From Planctomycetales bacterium (GTDB taxonomy: Bacteria; Planctomycetota; Planctomycetia; Pirellulales; Pirellulaceae): a DNA stretch of 34,244 nucleotides. Made by a program: the position numbers and the translations under genes. The notes below the pieces were generated by a model. The model did no database searches, had not been told where the DNA came from, and was given only the letters and a program-made list of their open reading frames with translations. The DNA is taken from assembly GCA_020426595.1 (NCBI GenBank), contig JAGQPS010000007.1, positions 1 through 34,244 of the forward strand, read 5' to 3'. Below are positions 23,498 through 32,382 of the stretch, one piece after another (position 1 is the stretch's first letter; the number at the start of each line of letters is the position of its first letter).

Positions 23498-26400
23498 ATG
23501 ATCCCATCGTTTCTGGCTCAGGCGTTTCGCCGCCACTCCTTGCAGCAAGTCAATGCGTCGCGGCGCGCTGGCGATACGGCCGCTCGTTCATCGTTTCGCG
23601 GATTCGAGGGACGACGGCGCGAGCTGCTCGGATTGAGCGGCATCCTGATCGGGCTTTGTGGCTTGGTGGGTTGGGTGGCCGCTGAAACCGTGACGAGTCC
23701 CGCTGAGTCGCCTGTTTCCTCGAGCGCCGCTGCTCCGGTCGCGGCGGCTCGGCTAGACCAGGACCAAGAGCCTCCCAAGATCCAAGGACATTGGGGCGAG
23801 GATACGATCGGCTTTCGCTGGACCGAACAGGATTCGGTGGATGGGCGTTGGCAACAAACCGTGGTGGGACCGTTCTTGTCGACGTCGATCCCGATCGAGG
23901 GACGTCCAATCGCCAAGGGGCGCGTGATTCGAGTCGATGGTGGCGAGGATATCGTTTGCTACGACACGCTCAGCGGATTGCTTGAAGGATGGTGGCGTGG
24001 TGACGATCTCGTGCGATTCGCGCCAGCGCGCTATGGCCTGATCCAACACCCCTCGGTCTCCGGCCCCGTGGTTTGGAGTCGCGAGCCGCAAGCGGATGAG
24101 CGTCCTTCATCGTATCAGCACCGATCGATGTGGCAGCGCGGCGAGCAAATCGTGTTGGTCGGCGATTGGAATGGTGTTCGAATCCATGAGTCGCCGCGCG
24201 CCTGGAGACTTGGCGAGGGCGATTCGGGCGCGGATGACGAAGCGGCGACGCGAGGTGCGGCGCTACTGCGTGACGTCCGGTTGGATGCTCACGATCAAGC
24301 ATTGATTTGGAATCCTTCCTTGCCGTTGGCGGCTGGGAATGAGTGGCACTTGCAGGGCGAGTGGTTGATTGGCGAGTGGCGCCAAGGTGAGCGCTCGGGT
24401 GGCATGGCCGTACGGGGGCGTACGAGTGACTCGCATCAAGCGATCGATCTCGAATCGTTGCGGCGATCGGCCGAGGCAGGCTGCTGGACCGTGCCGCCAT
24501 GCGAGGAATCCGCCGAGATGCAGTTGGTTTGCTGGAACGCCAACGACATCGAGATGGCGGACTGGCGGGCCGCGTTGGGTGACGTGTCATGGGCCGACTG
24601 GTCGGCTCTAGCGGAACCGAGTGAGCGTCTGTGGCGAGAGTCGTTCGTGACGCGGGGAAGCCAAGGAGAGGATCGACGCGGCATCCGCATGGATACGATC
24701 GAGTTGCCATTCGACAACTCCTATCAAGCGTTGCTATTTCTCAGTGGCATCGACTTTCTCGACGAACGGACCGCCGCGATCTGTACGGTTCATGGCGATG
24801 TCTGGCTCGTGAGCGGACTGGACGAAACTCTCAACGAAGTGCGTTGGAACCGATACGCGACTGGGCTGTTTCAACCGTTGGGTTTGAAGGTCGTCGACGG
24901 ACAGGTGTATGTGCTGGGCCGGGATCAGATCACTCGGTTGGTCGATCGCAATTCGGACGGTGAAGCGGACGAGTATCAGTGTTTCAACAATCAAGCTCCC
25001 ACGAGCCTGGGAGGTCATGACTATGCGGCGTGTTTGGAAGTCGATGCCGCGGGGCGGTTCTTGTCGGTGCGTGGAAATACGGGTGTCGAACGATTCGCGG
25101 CCGATGGCTCGAACTACGAGTTGATCGCGACCGGTCTCCGCAATCCCAATGGATTGGGAGTGAGTCCGAGTGGAATGATCACCACTTCGCCGCAGGAGGG
25201 CGAATGGACTCCCGCCTCGAGCATCATCGTCGTCAAGGAAGGAGGCCACTACGGGTACCAAGGCCCACGCGTGAACGAGACGCGCCCCTTGGGTTATGAC
25301 CCTCCTCTGATTTGGTTGCCTCGGCTGCTTGATAATTCGTGCGGTGGCCAAGCATGGTTGCCGGGCAGTGGCTGGGACGGACTCAATGGAGCCATGGTCC
25401 ATTTGTCGTTCGGTCGCTGTTGGCCGCTGCTGGTCTTTCCCCAAGAGGTCGCGGGGCAATGGCAGGGAGCCGCGGTGCGTTTGCCTTTTGAATGCGAGTC
25501 GGGCATTTGTCGAGGACGCGCGCAGCCGGGAAGTGGCCACCTGTACCTCGCGGGGCTCAAGGGTTGGGCCTCCAGCAGCGTGATGGATGGATGTTTGCAT
25601 CGCTTGGTACGGACCGGCGAGCGACTGACCTACCCGACGGACGTCGAAGCGGTCGCCAACGGTGTCATCGTGCGGTTCGATACGCCGCTTGATCGCGACA
25701 CCGCCCAGGATCGCGGTCGCTGGTCGGCGCAAACGTGGAACTACCGTTACTCGCAGGAGTACGGTTCGGCCGATTATCGTCCGAGCCGTCCGGCTCAACC
25801 TGGTCACGATGAGTTGCCGATTCGAAGCGTGACCCTCGGCGAGGATGGCCGGTCGGCCTTCGTCGAGATGCCGGGCATCGCACCCGTGATGCAATTGGCG
25901 ATTTCGTATGACATCGAGTCAACGTCGGGCGATCGGCTCAATGACACGCTCTATCAGACCATTCATCGGTTGCCCGACGAGCAGGGAGTTCCCGGTCCGC
26001 ATGCCCAGGACCTCGCACAGACGCGTGATCTCGAGCAGCTGGAGCCCGGTTTGATTCTGAGTCTTCGGCAAGCCGCGATTTCTGGTGAACAGCTGCGCGA
26101 CTATCGCGTCAACCGACGGGTCGCCCTGAGTCGTTTTGACGAGCGGGTTTCGCCCTGGATTGAATCGCGGGCCTTGGAAGCGATGTTCGAGGGATGGTGG
26201 GTCGCGGCTCAACGCGAAACGGTGTCGTTGGTCGCGCTCGGTGGCGGCGACATCGAGGTCAAGCTTGGCGAGCAATGGCTCGAGCCGCTGTTGGTCGAGC
26301 CGGGGCGCGTTGAGTTTCCTCCCGTCGTGCTCGAAAAAGGGCTCAATGAATTGCGAGTCGCTTGGACTTCCTTGGCCGAGGAGCCGGAGCGGTTTGAGTT

Positions 26401-28072
26401 GTTGATGGCGTACGGAACCGACGGAGCGGTGACTCCGATCGCGGCCGAGCGGCTACGCCATGATCCGCTCGATTCCCGATTGACCCAGGCGAATGACTTG
26501 CGAGCGGCTCGCGTCGATTTCGTGGATCACCAATGCCATCGCTGCCATGCCATCCCCGAGGGCGTCGCGGTCGCCACGACTCGCATGCCGGAACTCGACT
26601 TCGGCGCCCCCGACCTGCGCGGCATCGCGAATCGCGTACACGAGTCGTGGTTGCAGGCTTGGATTCTCGATCCCCATCAAGGCGTGGGGCGGGGCGTGAT
26701 GCCGGCGTTGCTCGATCCTCATGAGGCGGCCGATCAACAAACCGCGGCGGATCTCGTTGCGTTCCTGACCTCTCTTCCGCGGAGTGATGCGCAAGGTGAC
26801 TCCTCGGCCGAGCCACGGATCGTGGAAGACCGTCCTATCGAGGAGTGGGTGGAGGAAGGTCGAGCACTGGTGGAAGTGATTGGATGTGTCGCGTGTCACG
26901 TGACGAAGAGAGACGACGACCGTTCACGGATTTCATGGGAGCAAGTCGGTCGTAAGTTCACGGCGGCGGGGTTGATCGAGTTCTTGGAGAATCCCGCCGC
27001 GCATTACCCGTCGACTCGCATGCCGACTTTCGCATTGTCGGCCGACGAGTCCTTTGCGTTGGCCGCCTACCTTCGCTCGTTGTCCGCCGAGTCATCGGCG
27101 CTACCGGAGTGGCAAGGAGGGGACGAGCGGCGAGGGAGACAGGCGTTTGGAGAATTAGGCTGCGCGACCTGTCATGCCGCGAGTGTCGATCTGCCGCTGG
27201 CGATTGGAACGCTTCCGTTGGTCGACATGCGGGGCGGATGCTTGGCGGTCCCTGACAATGACGCCGCGACGGAGCGAGGGGCTCGCGTTGGATTGGCTCA
27301 TCCTGAATTTCAGTGGGACGAGGCGAGACGTGAGCGGATGCGTCGGTTTCTCGAGGGTGACCTCGAATCGCTGGGCCGTGAGGCTCGGCGTGAGGTGGGA
27401 CAGCGTTGGATTGAGCAACTGCGCTGTACGTCGTGCCATTCCATGGATGGCGAGTTGGGACGTTTGGCGGTGATCTTGTTCGAGGAAGGTGAGCAAGGAC
27501 TTTCGACCGAATTTCTTCCCGATCTGAGTTGGACCGATGAGAAGCTGCGATCGGATTGGTTGGAACCGTTTCTCGGCGACGGACATCGTGATCCATTGCG
27601 TCCGTGGTTGAGGGCTCGCATGCCCGGTTTTCCGGCCTACGCACGAGGGTTGGCGACGTCTTGGCGCCCCGATGACTTGGTGGTCGCCGAGGAGTGGAGC
27701 CACTGGTATGAAACCGAACCGTCGATGGTGGAGGCGGGGGCGCGTTTGATCAGTCCGCTCGCCTTTGATTGTCGCCAGTGCCACGCCTTGGGAGATTTGC
27801 CACCTTCAGGCGACGAGCGATCACAGATCGCGTTGGGGATCAACTTCGTGGAGATCGGGCATCGTCTTCGGCCAAGGTACTTCCAGCACTGGATGGCCGA
27901 TCCACTGTCGATCGATCCGCTGACCAAGATGCCTCAATACAGCGAAAACGGTCTGACGACCAAGATCGAGACCGAGTTCGACGGGAGGGCCCCGGAGCAG
28001 TTCAACGCGATTCTGCACTATCTTCGTCAAGTCGCTCGAGACGATGAAGCGTCGCGCAGCGACCGCGAGTAA
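23498..28072 (+). CDS. Giant propeller-like protein with five CxxCH haem sites
   Basis: 1524 residues. A basic N-terminus and one hydrophobic helix (about 43-62) act as signal or anchor for export. Residues about 74-380 begin QGHWGEDTIGFRWTEQDSVD and VGPFLSTSI, resembling a domain I associate, without certainty, with DUF6797 of planctomycete haem proteins. Residues about 395-720 look like a sorbosone/glucose-dehydrogenase-type beta-propeller (GLRNPNGLGVSPSGM, EGGHYGYQGP) with a calcium-loop-like DRNSDGEADEY near 482. A beta-rich region (about 730-1000) leads to haem sites CHRCH 1013-1017, CVACH 1130-1134, CATCH 1222-1226, CTSCH 1310-1314 and CRQCH 1425-1429. MP-type axial Met candidates are M1068, M1175, M1375 and M1478; the third site has none. 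Probably periplasmic, oxidising a sugar-like substrate or passing electrons; substrate unknown. Confidence 0.87.
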   Translation: MIPSFLAQAFRRHSLQQVNASRRAGDTAARSSFRGFEGRRRELLGLSGILIGLCGLVGWVAAETVTSPAESPVSSSAAAPVAAARLDQDQEPPKIQGHWGEDTIGFRWTEQDSVDGRWQQTVVGPFLSTSIPIEGRPIAKGRVIRVDGGEDIVCYDTLSGLLEGWWRGDDLVRFAPARYGLIQHPSVSGPVVWSREPQADERPSSYQHRSMWQRGEQIVLVGDWNGVRIHESPRAWRLGEGDSGADDEAATRGAALLRDVRLDAHDQALIWNPSLPLAAGNEWHLQGEWLIGEWRQGERSGGMAVRGRTSDSHQAIDLESLRRSAEAGCWTVPPCEESAEMQLVCWNANDIEMADWRAALGDVSWADWSALAEPSERLWRESFVTRGSQGEDRRGIRMDTIELPFDNSYQALLFLSGIDFLDERTAAICTVHGDVWLVSGLDETLNEVRWNRYATGLFQPLGLKVVDGQVYVLGRDQITRLVDRNSDGEADEYQCFNNQAPTSLGGHDYAACLEVDAAGRFLSVRGNTGVERFAADGSNYELIATGLRNPNGLGVSPSGMITTSPQEGEWTPASSIIVVKEGGHYGYQGPRVNETRPLGYDPPLIWLPRLLDNSCGGQAWLPGSGWDGLNGAMVHLSFGRCWPLLVFPQEVAGQWQGAAVRLPFECESGICRGRAQPGSGHLYLAGLKGWASSSVMDGCLHRLVRTGERLTYPTDVEAVANGVIVRFDTPLDRDTAQDRGRWSAQTWNYRYSQEYGSADYRPSRPAQPGHDELPIRSVTLGEDGRSAFVEMPGIAPVMQLAISYDIESTSGDRLNDTLYQTIHRLPDEQGVPGPHAQDLAQTRDLEQLEPGLILSLRQAAISGEQLRDYRVNRRVALSRFDERVSPWIESRALEAMFEGWWVAAQRETVSLVALGGGDIEVKLGEQWLEPLLVEPGRVEFPPVVLEKGLNELRVAWTSLAEEPERFELLMAYGTDGAVTPIAAERLRHDPLDSRLTQANDLRAARVDFVDHQCHRCHAIPEGVAVATTRMPELDFGAPDLRGIANRVHESWLQAWILDPHQGVGRGVMPALLDPHEAADQQTAADLVAFLTSLPRSDAQGDSSAEPRIVEDRPIEEWVEEGRALVEVIGCVACHVTKRDDDRSRISWEQVGRKFTAAGLIEFLENPAAHYPSTRMPTFALSADESFALAAYLRSLSAESSALPEWQGGDERRGRQAFGELGCATCHAASVDLPLAIGTLPLVDMRGGCLAVPDNDAATERGARVGLAHPEFQWDEARRERMRRFLEGDLESLGREARREVGQRWIEQLRCTSCHSMDGELGRLAVILFEEGEQGLSTEFLPDLSWTDEKLRSDWLEPFLGDGHRDPLRPWLRARMPGFPAYARGLATSWRPDDLVVAEEWSHWYETEPSMVEAGARLISPLAFDCRQCHALGDLPPSGDERSQIALGINFVEIGHRLRPRYFQHWMADPLSIDPLTKMPQYSENGLTTKIETEFDGRAPEQFNAILHYLRQVARDDEASRSDRE

Positions 28073-28206
28073 CGACTTGGATGTGCCAACGCGCTTTGAA
28101 ACGCGTGATCGCGAGGGCAGCGCTGTTTGGCGAGCGCCTTTTACTGGCACGGAGTCAAAGCCGTCTTTGAGTTGTTTCGGCGGTGGGGAGAATCGGCCGA
28201 CTCATG

Positions 28207-28887
28207 CTATTCGCCGCGCGCGACGCACTCGAACAGGAACTCGAAGATCTCGATTTGCCGCCGTGCGGCATCGAGATCCTCACCCCAGGTGTAAAGACCG
28301 TGGCGGTGGATCAGATAGCCGTGATTCAGTGACGTGTCGGCCGCGTCGATTCGAGACTCGACTTGAGCCGCGAGTACGGGAATGTCTTGGGTGTTCTCGA
28401 AGATGGGGACCTCGATCGCGGTTTCGTGAGTCGTGATGCCGCTCAGTCCCTTGAGCATCTCGAATCCCGCGATCGGCACCGCGCCTTGTTCGAGAAATCG
28501 GTGCGAGAGCAGCGTGGCGCTGACGCTGTGGGTATGCAGGATCGCGCCGATGTGGGGCATGCGCCGCGCGATGACGCAGTGCAGCAACGTTTCGGCGCTT
28601 GACTTCGGCTGGCCCGCGACGGTCGGTCGGCCTTCGCCATCGATGACGACGAAGTCCTCCGGCTTCAGCTTCTCCTTGTGCTTGCCGCTCGCCGTGACCA
28701 CGAGAGTCAGTGGATCTCGATTCACGATCACGCTGTAGTTGCTGCTCGTACCCAGCGACCAGCCTCGCCGGTGAAACTCGGCGCCGCACTCTCGCAGCCC
28801 TTGCACCGCGGCTTCGTACCCATGCAGTGGGTGTTGGGATGGGAAGAACACGTCAGCTTGGCGGGGGTGAGGCATGTCGAGGACCAA
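28207..28887 (-). CDS. mtnB: Methylthioribulose-1-phosphate dehydratase
   Basis: 226 residues, class II aldolase/adducin fold. Diagnostic segments are HRRGWSLGTSSNYS at 39-52, SGKHKEKL at 68-75, SAETLLH at 98-103, the zinc ligands H118 and H120 in ILHTHS, E143 in GFEMLKGL (catalytic Glu in human APIP) and H196 in HRHGLYTWGED. The enzyme removes water from 5-methylthioribulose-1-phosphate in methionine salvage. No other salvage gene is in the window. It is convergent with the multi-haem gene, 134 nt away, and divergent from the DUF1559 genes. A start at 28875 (MPHPRQ) is also possible. Confidence 0.9.
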   Translation of the reverse strand: MVLDMPHPRQADVFFPSQHPLHGYEAAVQGLRECGAEFHRRGWSLGTSSNYSVIVNRDPLTLVVTASGKHKEKLKPEDFVVIDGEGRPTVAGQPKSSAETLLHCVIARRMPHIGAILHTHSVSATLLSHRFLEQGAVPIAGFEMLKGLSGITTHETAIEVPIFENTQDIPVLAAQVESRIDAADTSLNHGYLIHRHGLYTWGEDLDAARRQIEIFEFLFECVARGE

Positions 28888-29519
28888 AAAGCGGTTGGAG
28901 AGTGGAGCAGGGAAGTCGGGCGGAGTATCACCGAAGCGCGACCGACCGCGCGTTGACCGCCGGCGAGCGACAGTCGACGAGCCGAACAGTCGATGAGCCG
29001 AGTGGCGCGGCGCTTCCGATGGGAAGCGATGTTTTCCTCGGTTTTCCGTGGCTCACAGGATAAGCGGCGGAGTGGAAGCTCAGCAACCAGCGCCGGTTGG
29101 CGCTGCCTGGACTCGTGAGCAAGGTGCGGCGGAGTTCATGAAGACGGCGGGAGGGCCAATGCTCCGCTGGGCATTCATCGATTCTTCACGCGAGTTCTCT
29201 CGCAACATGAGCTCGCCGAGCGGGCAACTCTAAGGGGAACGTCAAGCGCCTTGCCTCGGATCAGCGTGCTGGGCGATCCCATTAGGCGAACAAGTGAAGG
29301 TGATGTGAGGAGCCGCATAGCATACGCAAACCCGTACGGAATCGCTTTCACCGTTTCTTCACCATCCGTTCATCGACCACTCAAGCGGCCTCGGAATAAT
29401 CACCCGCGTTCCGCCTGATGAACAGGCATTCCAGGTCACAAGATGTGGCCTCCTCCAGGGCCTACCCACACTACGGTTCTGGCGGTTTCCATTCGGTGGA
29501 GACTTAGGAAAACGGGTCG
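28888..29519. other. 632-nt divergent intergenic region with tandem repeat and hairpins
   Basis: No supported gene. A 16-nt tandem duplication, CAGTCGACGAGCCGAA (28971-28986) and CAGTCGATGAGCCGAG (28987-29002), differs at two positions. Next to it a 7-bp perfect stem (CGCTTCC 29011-29017, GGAAGCG 29022-29028) is followed on the plus strand by ATGTTTTCC, terminator-like although no upstream plus-strand gene exists here. Another 6-bp stem with GGTT loop lies at 29089-29104. The last 200 nt should hold the promoter of the DUF1559 gene; the closest -10-like string is TAGCAT near 29310, without a matching -35. Confidence 0.5.
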
Positions 29520-30632
29520 ATGATCTCAAATTGGTCTCGTCGCAAACGAGCTGGCTTCACCTTGATCGAGTTGTTGGTAACGATCTCGATCATCGCCATT
29601 CTGGCGGCCTTGCTCACGCCTGCGATCTACATCGCTCGCGAAATGGCTCGCAAGACTTCGTGCTCCAACAACCTGCGTCAGATCGGTATCGGATTGCAGG
29701 CCTTGTCGAGTGACAAGGGACGTTTCTGCACCGGATCGTTTGACTGGGTTGACGATGGAGCGGTGACGGAAGTGGGTTGGGTCGCCGACTTGGTCGACCG
29801 CAACGTGCCGGTCGGTGAGTTGATGTGCACGTCGAACCCCAATCAGATTTCCGAAGCTTATTACAACCTGTTGTCCGCGGACCCCACTTCCATCCCGACC
29901 TGCGCCAATGTTCTCGGCAGCCCGCCGCGAATCGCTCCCGATGGAACGTCGATCGCGAATCCTTGTCGCGCGATCATCGCGAACAGCTTGGCTCCTGGAG
30001 AAACTCGTCGGCAGTTCATCCAGGAGAAGGTCTACATGAAGGGCTACAACACGAACTACACCGCGAGTTGGTATCTCGTGCGAGGTTCGTTGCAGCTCGA
30101 CTCGAATGGCAATCCTCGCGAAGCCATTAATGGCTGCGGCGCGGCGGTTTGGTCGCGCAACGTGTCGAGCGGCGGGCTCAGGTCGGGTGACCTCGAGCGA
30201 TCGATCATCGCCTCGTCCAACGTGCCGTTCATGGCGGATGGTGGAGTGTCCTCTCTTACTCTGCCGCAGGACATTGCTGGGATTACCTCCGGTTCGGGCA
30301 TGGTTTGCTCGATGACGTCTGGGCCGCTCAGGTTCGACGACATGTCTCAGCCCAGTTTTGGCGGTAGCACGCCGCGATCGGTTTGGTGGCCGGTTTGGGC
30401 GAAGCAAACGATTCAAGACTATCGCAACTTCTCGGTCCCTCATCGTGGCAGCACGGTCGTGCTCTTCGCGGACGGCAGTGTTCGCTCGGTGGATGACGTC
30501 AACGGCGATGGCCAGCTCAACAGCGGCTTTCTGCCGACCGTCAATAGCGGTTTCGCGGACAACACGCTGGAGCTGCATCCAGCCAAGTTCGCCTCGGTGT
30601 ACTCACTAACCGATCGAGACGCCTTGGAATAA
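29520..30632 (+). CDS. DUF1559-family pseudopilin-like protein
   Basis: 370 residues. A type IV prepilin-like signal, [20 protein letters not shown], sits at 9-28 with predicted cleavage after G12 and Glu at +5 (E17), followed by a hydrophobic helix and a [11 protein letters not shown] segment. The C-terminus has the family motif H-X9-DG ([12 protein letters not shown]) and then [12 protein letters not shown], which resembles a calcium-binding loop. DUF1559 proteins are abundant in planctomycetes and are thought to be assembled or exported by type II secretion/pilus machinery; their function is unknown. AGGA lies 10 nt before the ATG. It is paralogous to the gene at 30922: both share ...GYNTNY..W.LVR and ADGSVRSV blocks. 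Confidence 0.9.
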   Translation: MISNWSRRKRAGFTLIELLVTISIIAILAALLTPAIYIAREMARKTSCSNNLRQIGIGLQALSSDKGRFCTGSFDWVDDGAVTEVGWVADLVDRNVPVGELMCTSNPNQISEAYYNLLSADPTSIPTCANVLGSPPRIAPDGTSIANPCRAIIANSLAPGETRRQFIQEKVYMKGYNTNYTASWYLVRGSLQLDSNGNPREAINGCGAAVWSRNVSSGGLRSGDLERSIIASSNVPFMADGGVSSLTLPQDIAGITSGSGMVCSMTSGPLRFDDMSQPSFGGSTPRSVWWPVWAKQTIQDYRNFSVPHRGSTVVLFADGSVRSVDDVNGDGQLNSGFLPTVNSGFADNTLELHPAKFASVYSLTDRDALE

Positions 30633-30654
30633 GGCGACATCGGTATCCGTGTGA

Positions 30655-30739
30655 CTCGTCCGCAGGGGAGGGACGAGCGTTAGGTCTTCCGCTCGCAGGG
30701 TGGTGCCTTGTGGGATTTACCACTCTGGGCGGCGGAAGA
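30655..30739 (+). ncRNA. Candidate structured leader between the two DUF1559 genes
   Basis: Two neighbouring hairpins. First, CTCGTCC (30655-30661) with GGACGAG (30671-30677), 7 bp perfect. Second, a long two-part hairpin: outer stem TCTTCCGC (30685-30692) with GCGGAAGA (30732-30739), 8 bp perfect, and inner stem AGGGTGGT (30697-30704) with ACCACTCT (30719-30726), 8 pairs including one G-U, separated by a small internal loop. It starts 23 nt after the first DUF1559 stop and about 180 nt before the second start. It could be a processing site, an attenuator, or a short independent RNA. No family recognised. Confidence 0.45.
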
Positions 30740-30921
30740 GAGTCCGAATACAGCGTCGACCCGGCTTTACAGGGTGGGTGTTGGAGAAAAGGCGGATTCC
30801 AGCCACTTCGTCCTGGGCAGTTCCGGCTTGCAACAGGCCTGTCCTCAGAAGAAATGCTCGAGGTGGTCTCGGGCCTGTGACTGGAAACCCGCACTAGTCC
30901 TCTTTGTAGGTGAGATTCGCA

Positions 30922-32214
30922 ATGTTGGTCAATGTTAGTGGTCGAAAGGGTTTTACCCTGATCGAACTGCTGGTGGTGATCTCGATCATCGCCGTGCTCG
31001 CGGCCCTCTTGGTGCCCGCGGTTTTGGTGGCTCGCGAGTCGGCTCGCCGAGCGACCTGCCAAAACAATCTGCGTCAGATCGGCATCGGTCTGCACACGTT
31101 CTCGGACAATGATCCGAGCGAGAAGTTCTGCACCGGTGCGTCGGACTTCCGCCGCGACGGATGCATGGACACCTGGGGTTGGGTCGCCGACCTGACCAAC
31201 ATCAACGCCGGTACCGCTGATCTCTACCTCTGCCCGACCAACCCGGCTCGTGGCTCGGAGAAGATCAACGACTTGGCCGGTGGCACCGCCACGACCGCTC
31301 CGAAGGAAGGTGCTCCCGCCTTCCGTTTGACTCAAGGCATTTGTGGTGCGGCGGCCTGGCAAGGCATGGCGGGCACCAGCGGTGGCAGTGGCTTCGCGAA
31401 CACCGCGGCCGCCTCGGCCGAGCGCGGTAGCCTCTTGGCTCACGCGATCTTCGAGGGTGGCTACAACACCAACTATGCCGCTGGATGGCACTTGGTTCGC
31501 AGTGGTGTGAAGATCACTCCGGGCACTGCTAACGAGCCTCTCGCTGGCGGTCCCGACCCAACCACGGGCTACAAGGGTTTGATCAACACGACCGGTCCCT
31601 TGACTCGTCGATTGGCCGAAACGGGCAAGGTCAACATGTCGGTCATCGGTATCCTCGGCGACGCCGGTCCTGGCGACATCAACGAAGCCGTTCTTTCGAC
31701 CACCATTGCCTATGCTCCTGGCGACGCGTTCACCGCCACCACTGGCAGCGCTCGCACGTTCATCGAAGCGGGCAATCTGTTGAGCGAAGCGTTCAACGAC
31801 GGTCCGGCCGTCTACAACTCGTCGACCAACAGCTTGAATCTGTTGGCTCCGGGTACCGACTTGACCAGTCAAGTGGCCGCCGAGCGTCAAAGTGGCGCGA
31901 TTCCTTCCGCCAATGTCGTGACGACCGCGGTTCCCGTTCTCTTCATGCAAGACACTCGTGACTGGTTCGCCACTCACGGCGCCGGCAAGAAGAAGACCTG
32001 CAACATTCTGTTCGCCGATGGCAGCGTTCGCAGCGTGACCGACACCTCGGGTGACGGCTACCTGAACCCGGGCTTCCCGGTCGCGAACAACCTGACCGAT
32101 GCTGACTACGCTGGTCTCGGATACCGAAGTGGCGACGTCGAGCTCGGTCCAGACATCTTCTTCTCGGGTATCTTCCTGCAGAAGGTCGACAAGCTCGGCA
32201 AGTTCGAGCCGTAA
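30922..32214 (+). CDS. DUF1559-family pseudopilin-like protein, probably highly expressed
   Basis: 430 residues from the ATG at 30922; AGGTGAG upstream acts as Shine-Dalgarno and contains the alternative in-frame GTG at 30910. The prepilin-type signal is at residues 8-30 ([19 protein letters not shown]), cleavage after G10, Glu at +5 (E15). The mature part shares [30 protein letters not shown] and ADGSVRSV with its upstream paralogue. The family H-X9-DG motif is stretched: 13 residues separate H and DG (ATHGAGKKK...FADG). [12 protein letters not shown] follows. Codon choice is markedly more biased (AAC, ACC, GGC, GGT, CGT, AAG) than in neighbouring genes, which suggests strong expression. Confidence 0.9.
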   Translation: MLVNVSGRKGFTLIELLVVISIIAVLAALLVPAVLVARESARRATCQNNLRQIGIGLHTFSDNDPSEKFCTGASDFRRDGCMDTWGWVADLTNINAGTADLYLCPTNPARGSEKINDLAGGTATTAPKEGAPAFRLTQGICGAAAWQGMAGTSGGSGFANTAAASAERGSLLAHAIFEGGYNTNYAAGWHLVRSGVKITPGTANEPLAGGPDPTTGYKGLINTTGPLTRRLAETGKVNMSVIGILGDAGPGDINEAVLSTTIAYAPGDAFTATTGSARTFIEAGNLLSEAFNDGPAVYNSSTNSLNLLAPGTDLTSQVAAERQSGAIPSANVVTTAVPVLFMQDTRDWFATHGAGKKKTCNILFADGSVRSVTDTSGDGYLNPGFPVANNLTDADYAGLGYRSGDVELGPDIFFSGIFLQKVDKLGKFEP

Positions 32215-32264
32215 GCAATCGTGGGATCGCTGGGCCGAGGCACTGCTTCGGCTCTCAACTCAAC

Positions 32265-32300
32265 AAGGGGAGCGGCCCACCGTGGTCGCTCCCCTTTCTC
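32265..32300 (+). terminator. Terminator hairpin after the second DUF1559 gene
   Basis: AAGGGGAGCG (32265-32274) pairs perfectly over 10 bp with CGCTCCCCTT (32287-32296), 12-nt loop, followed by TCTC. Lying 51 nt after the stop codon, it should end most of the DUF1559 transcript and separate it from the next gene, though the U-run is short. Confidence 0.7.
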
Positions 32301-32382
32301 GAGTTCGACGAGTCAGCTTTCGTTTCACGCCTCTGTTCGAAATGCGTCACTCTTCTTCCGGTAATGGTGGGTGGAAACCGCG

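Noticed and set aside
30541..31977. 478-codon minus-strand frame opposite the second DUF1559 gene
   Set aside because: Antisense shadow; its repetitive Gly/Arg/Val product mirrors biased codons of the real gene.
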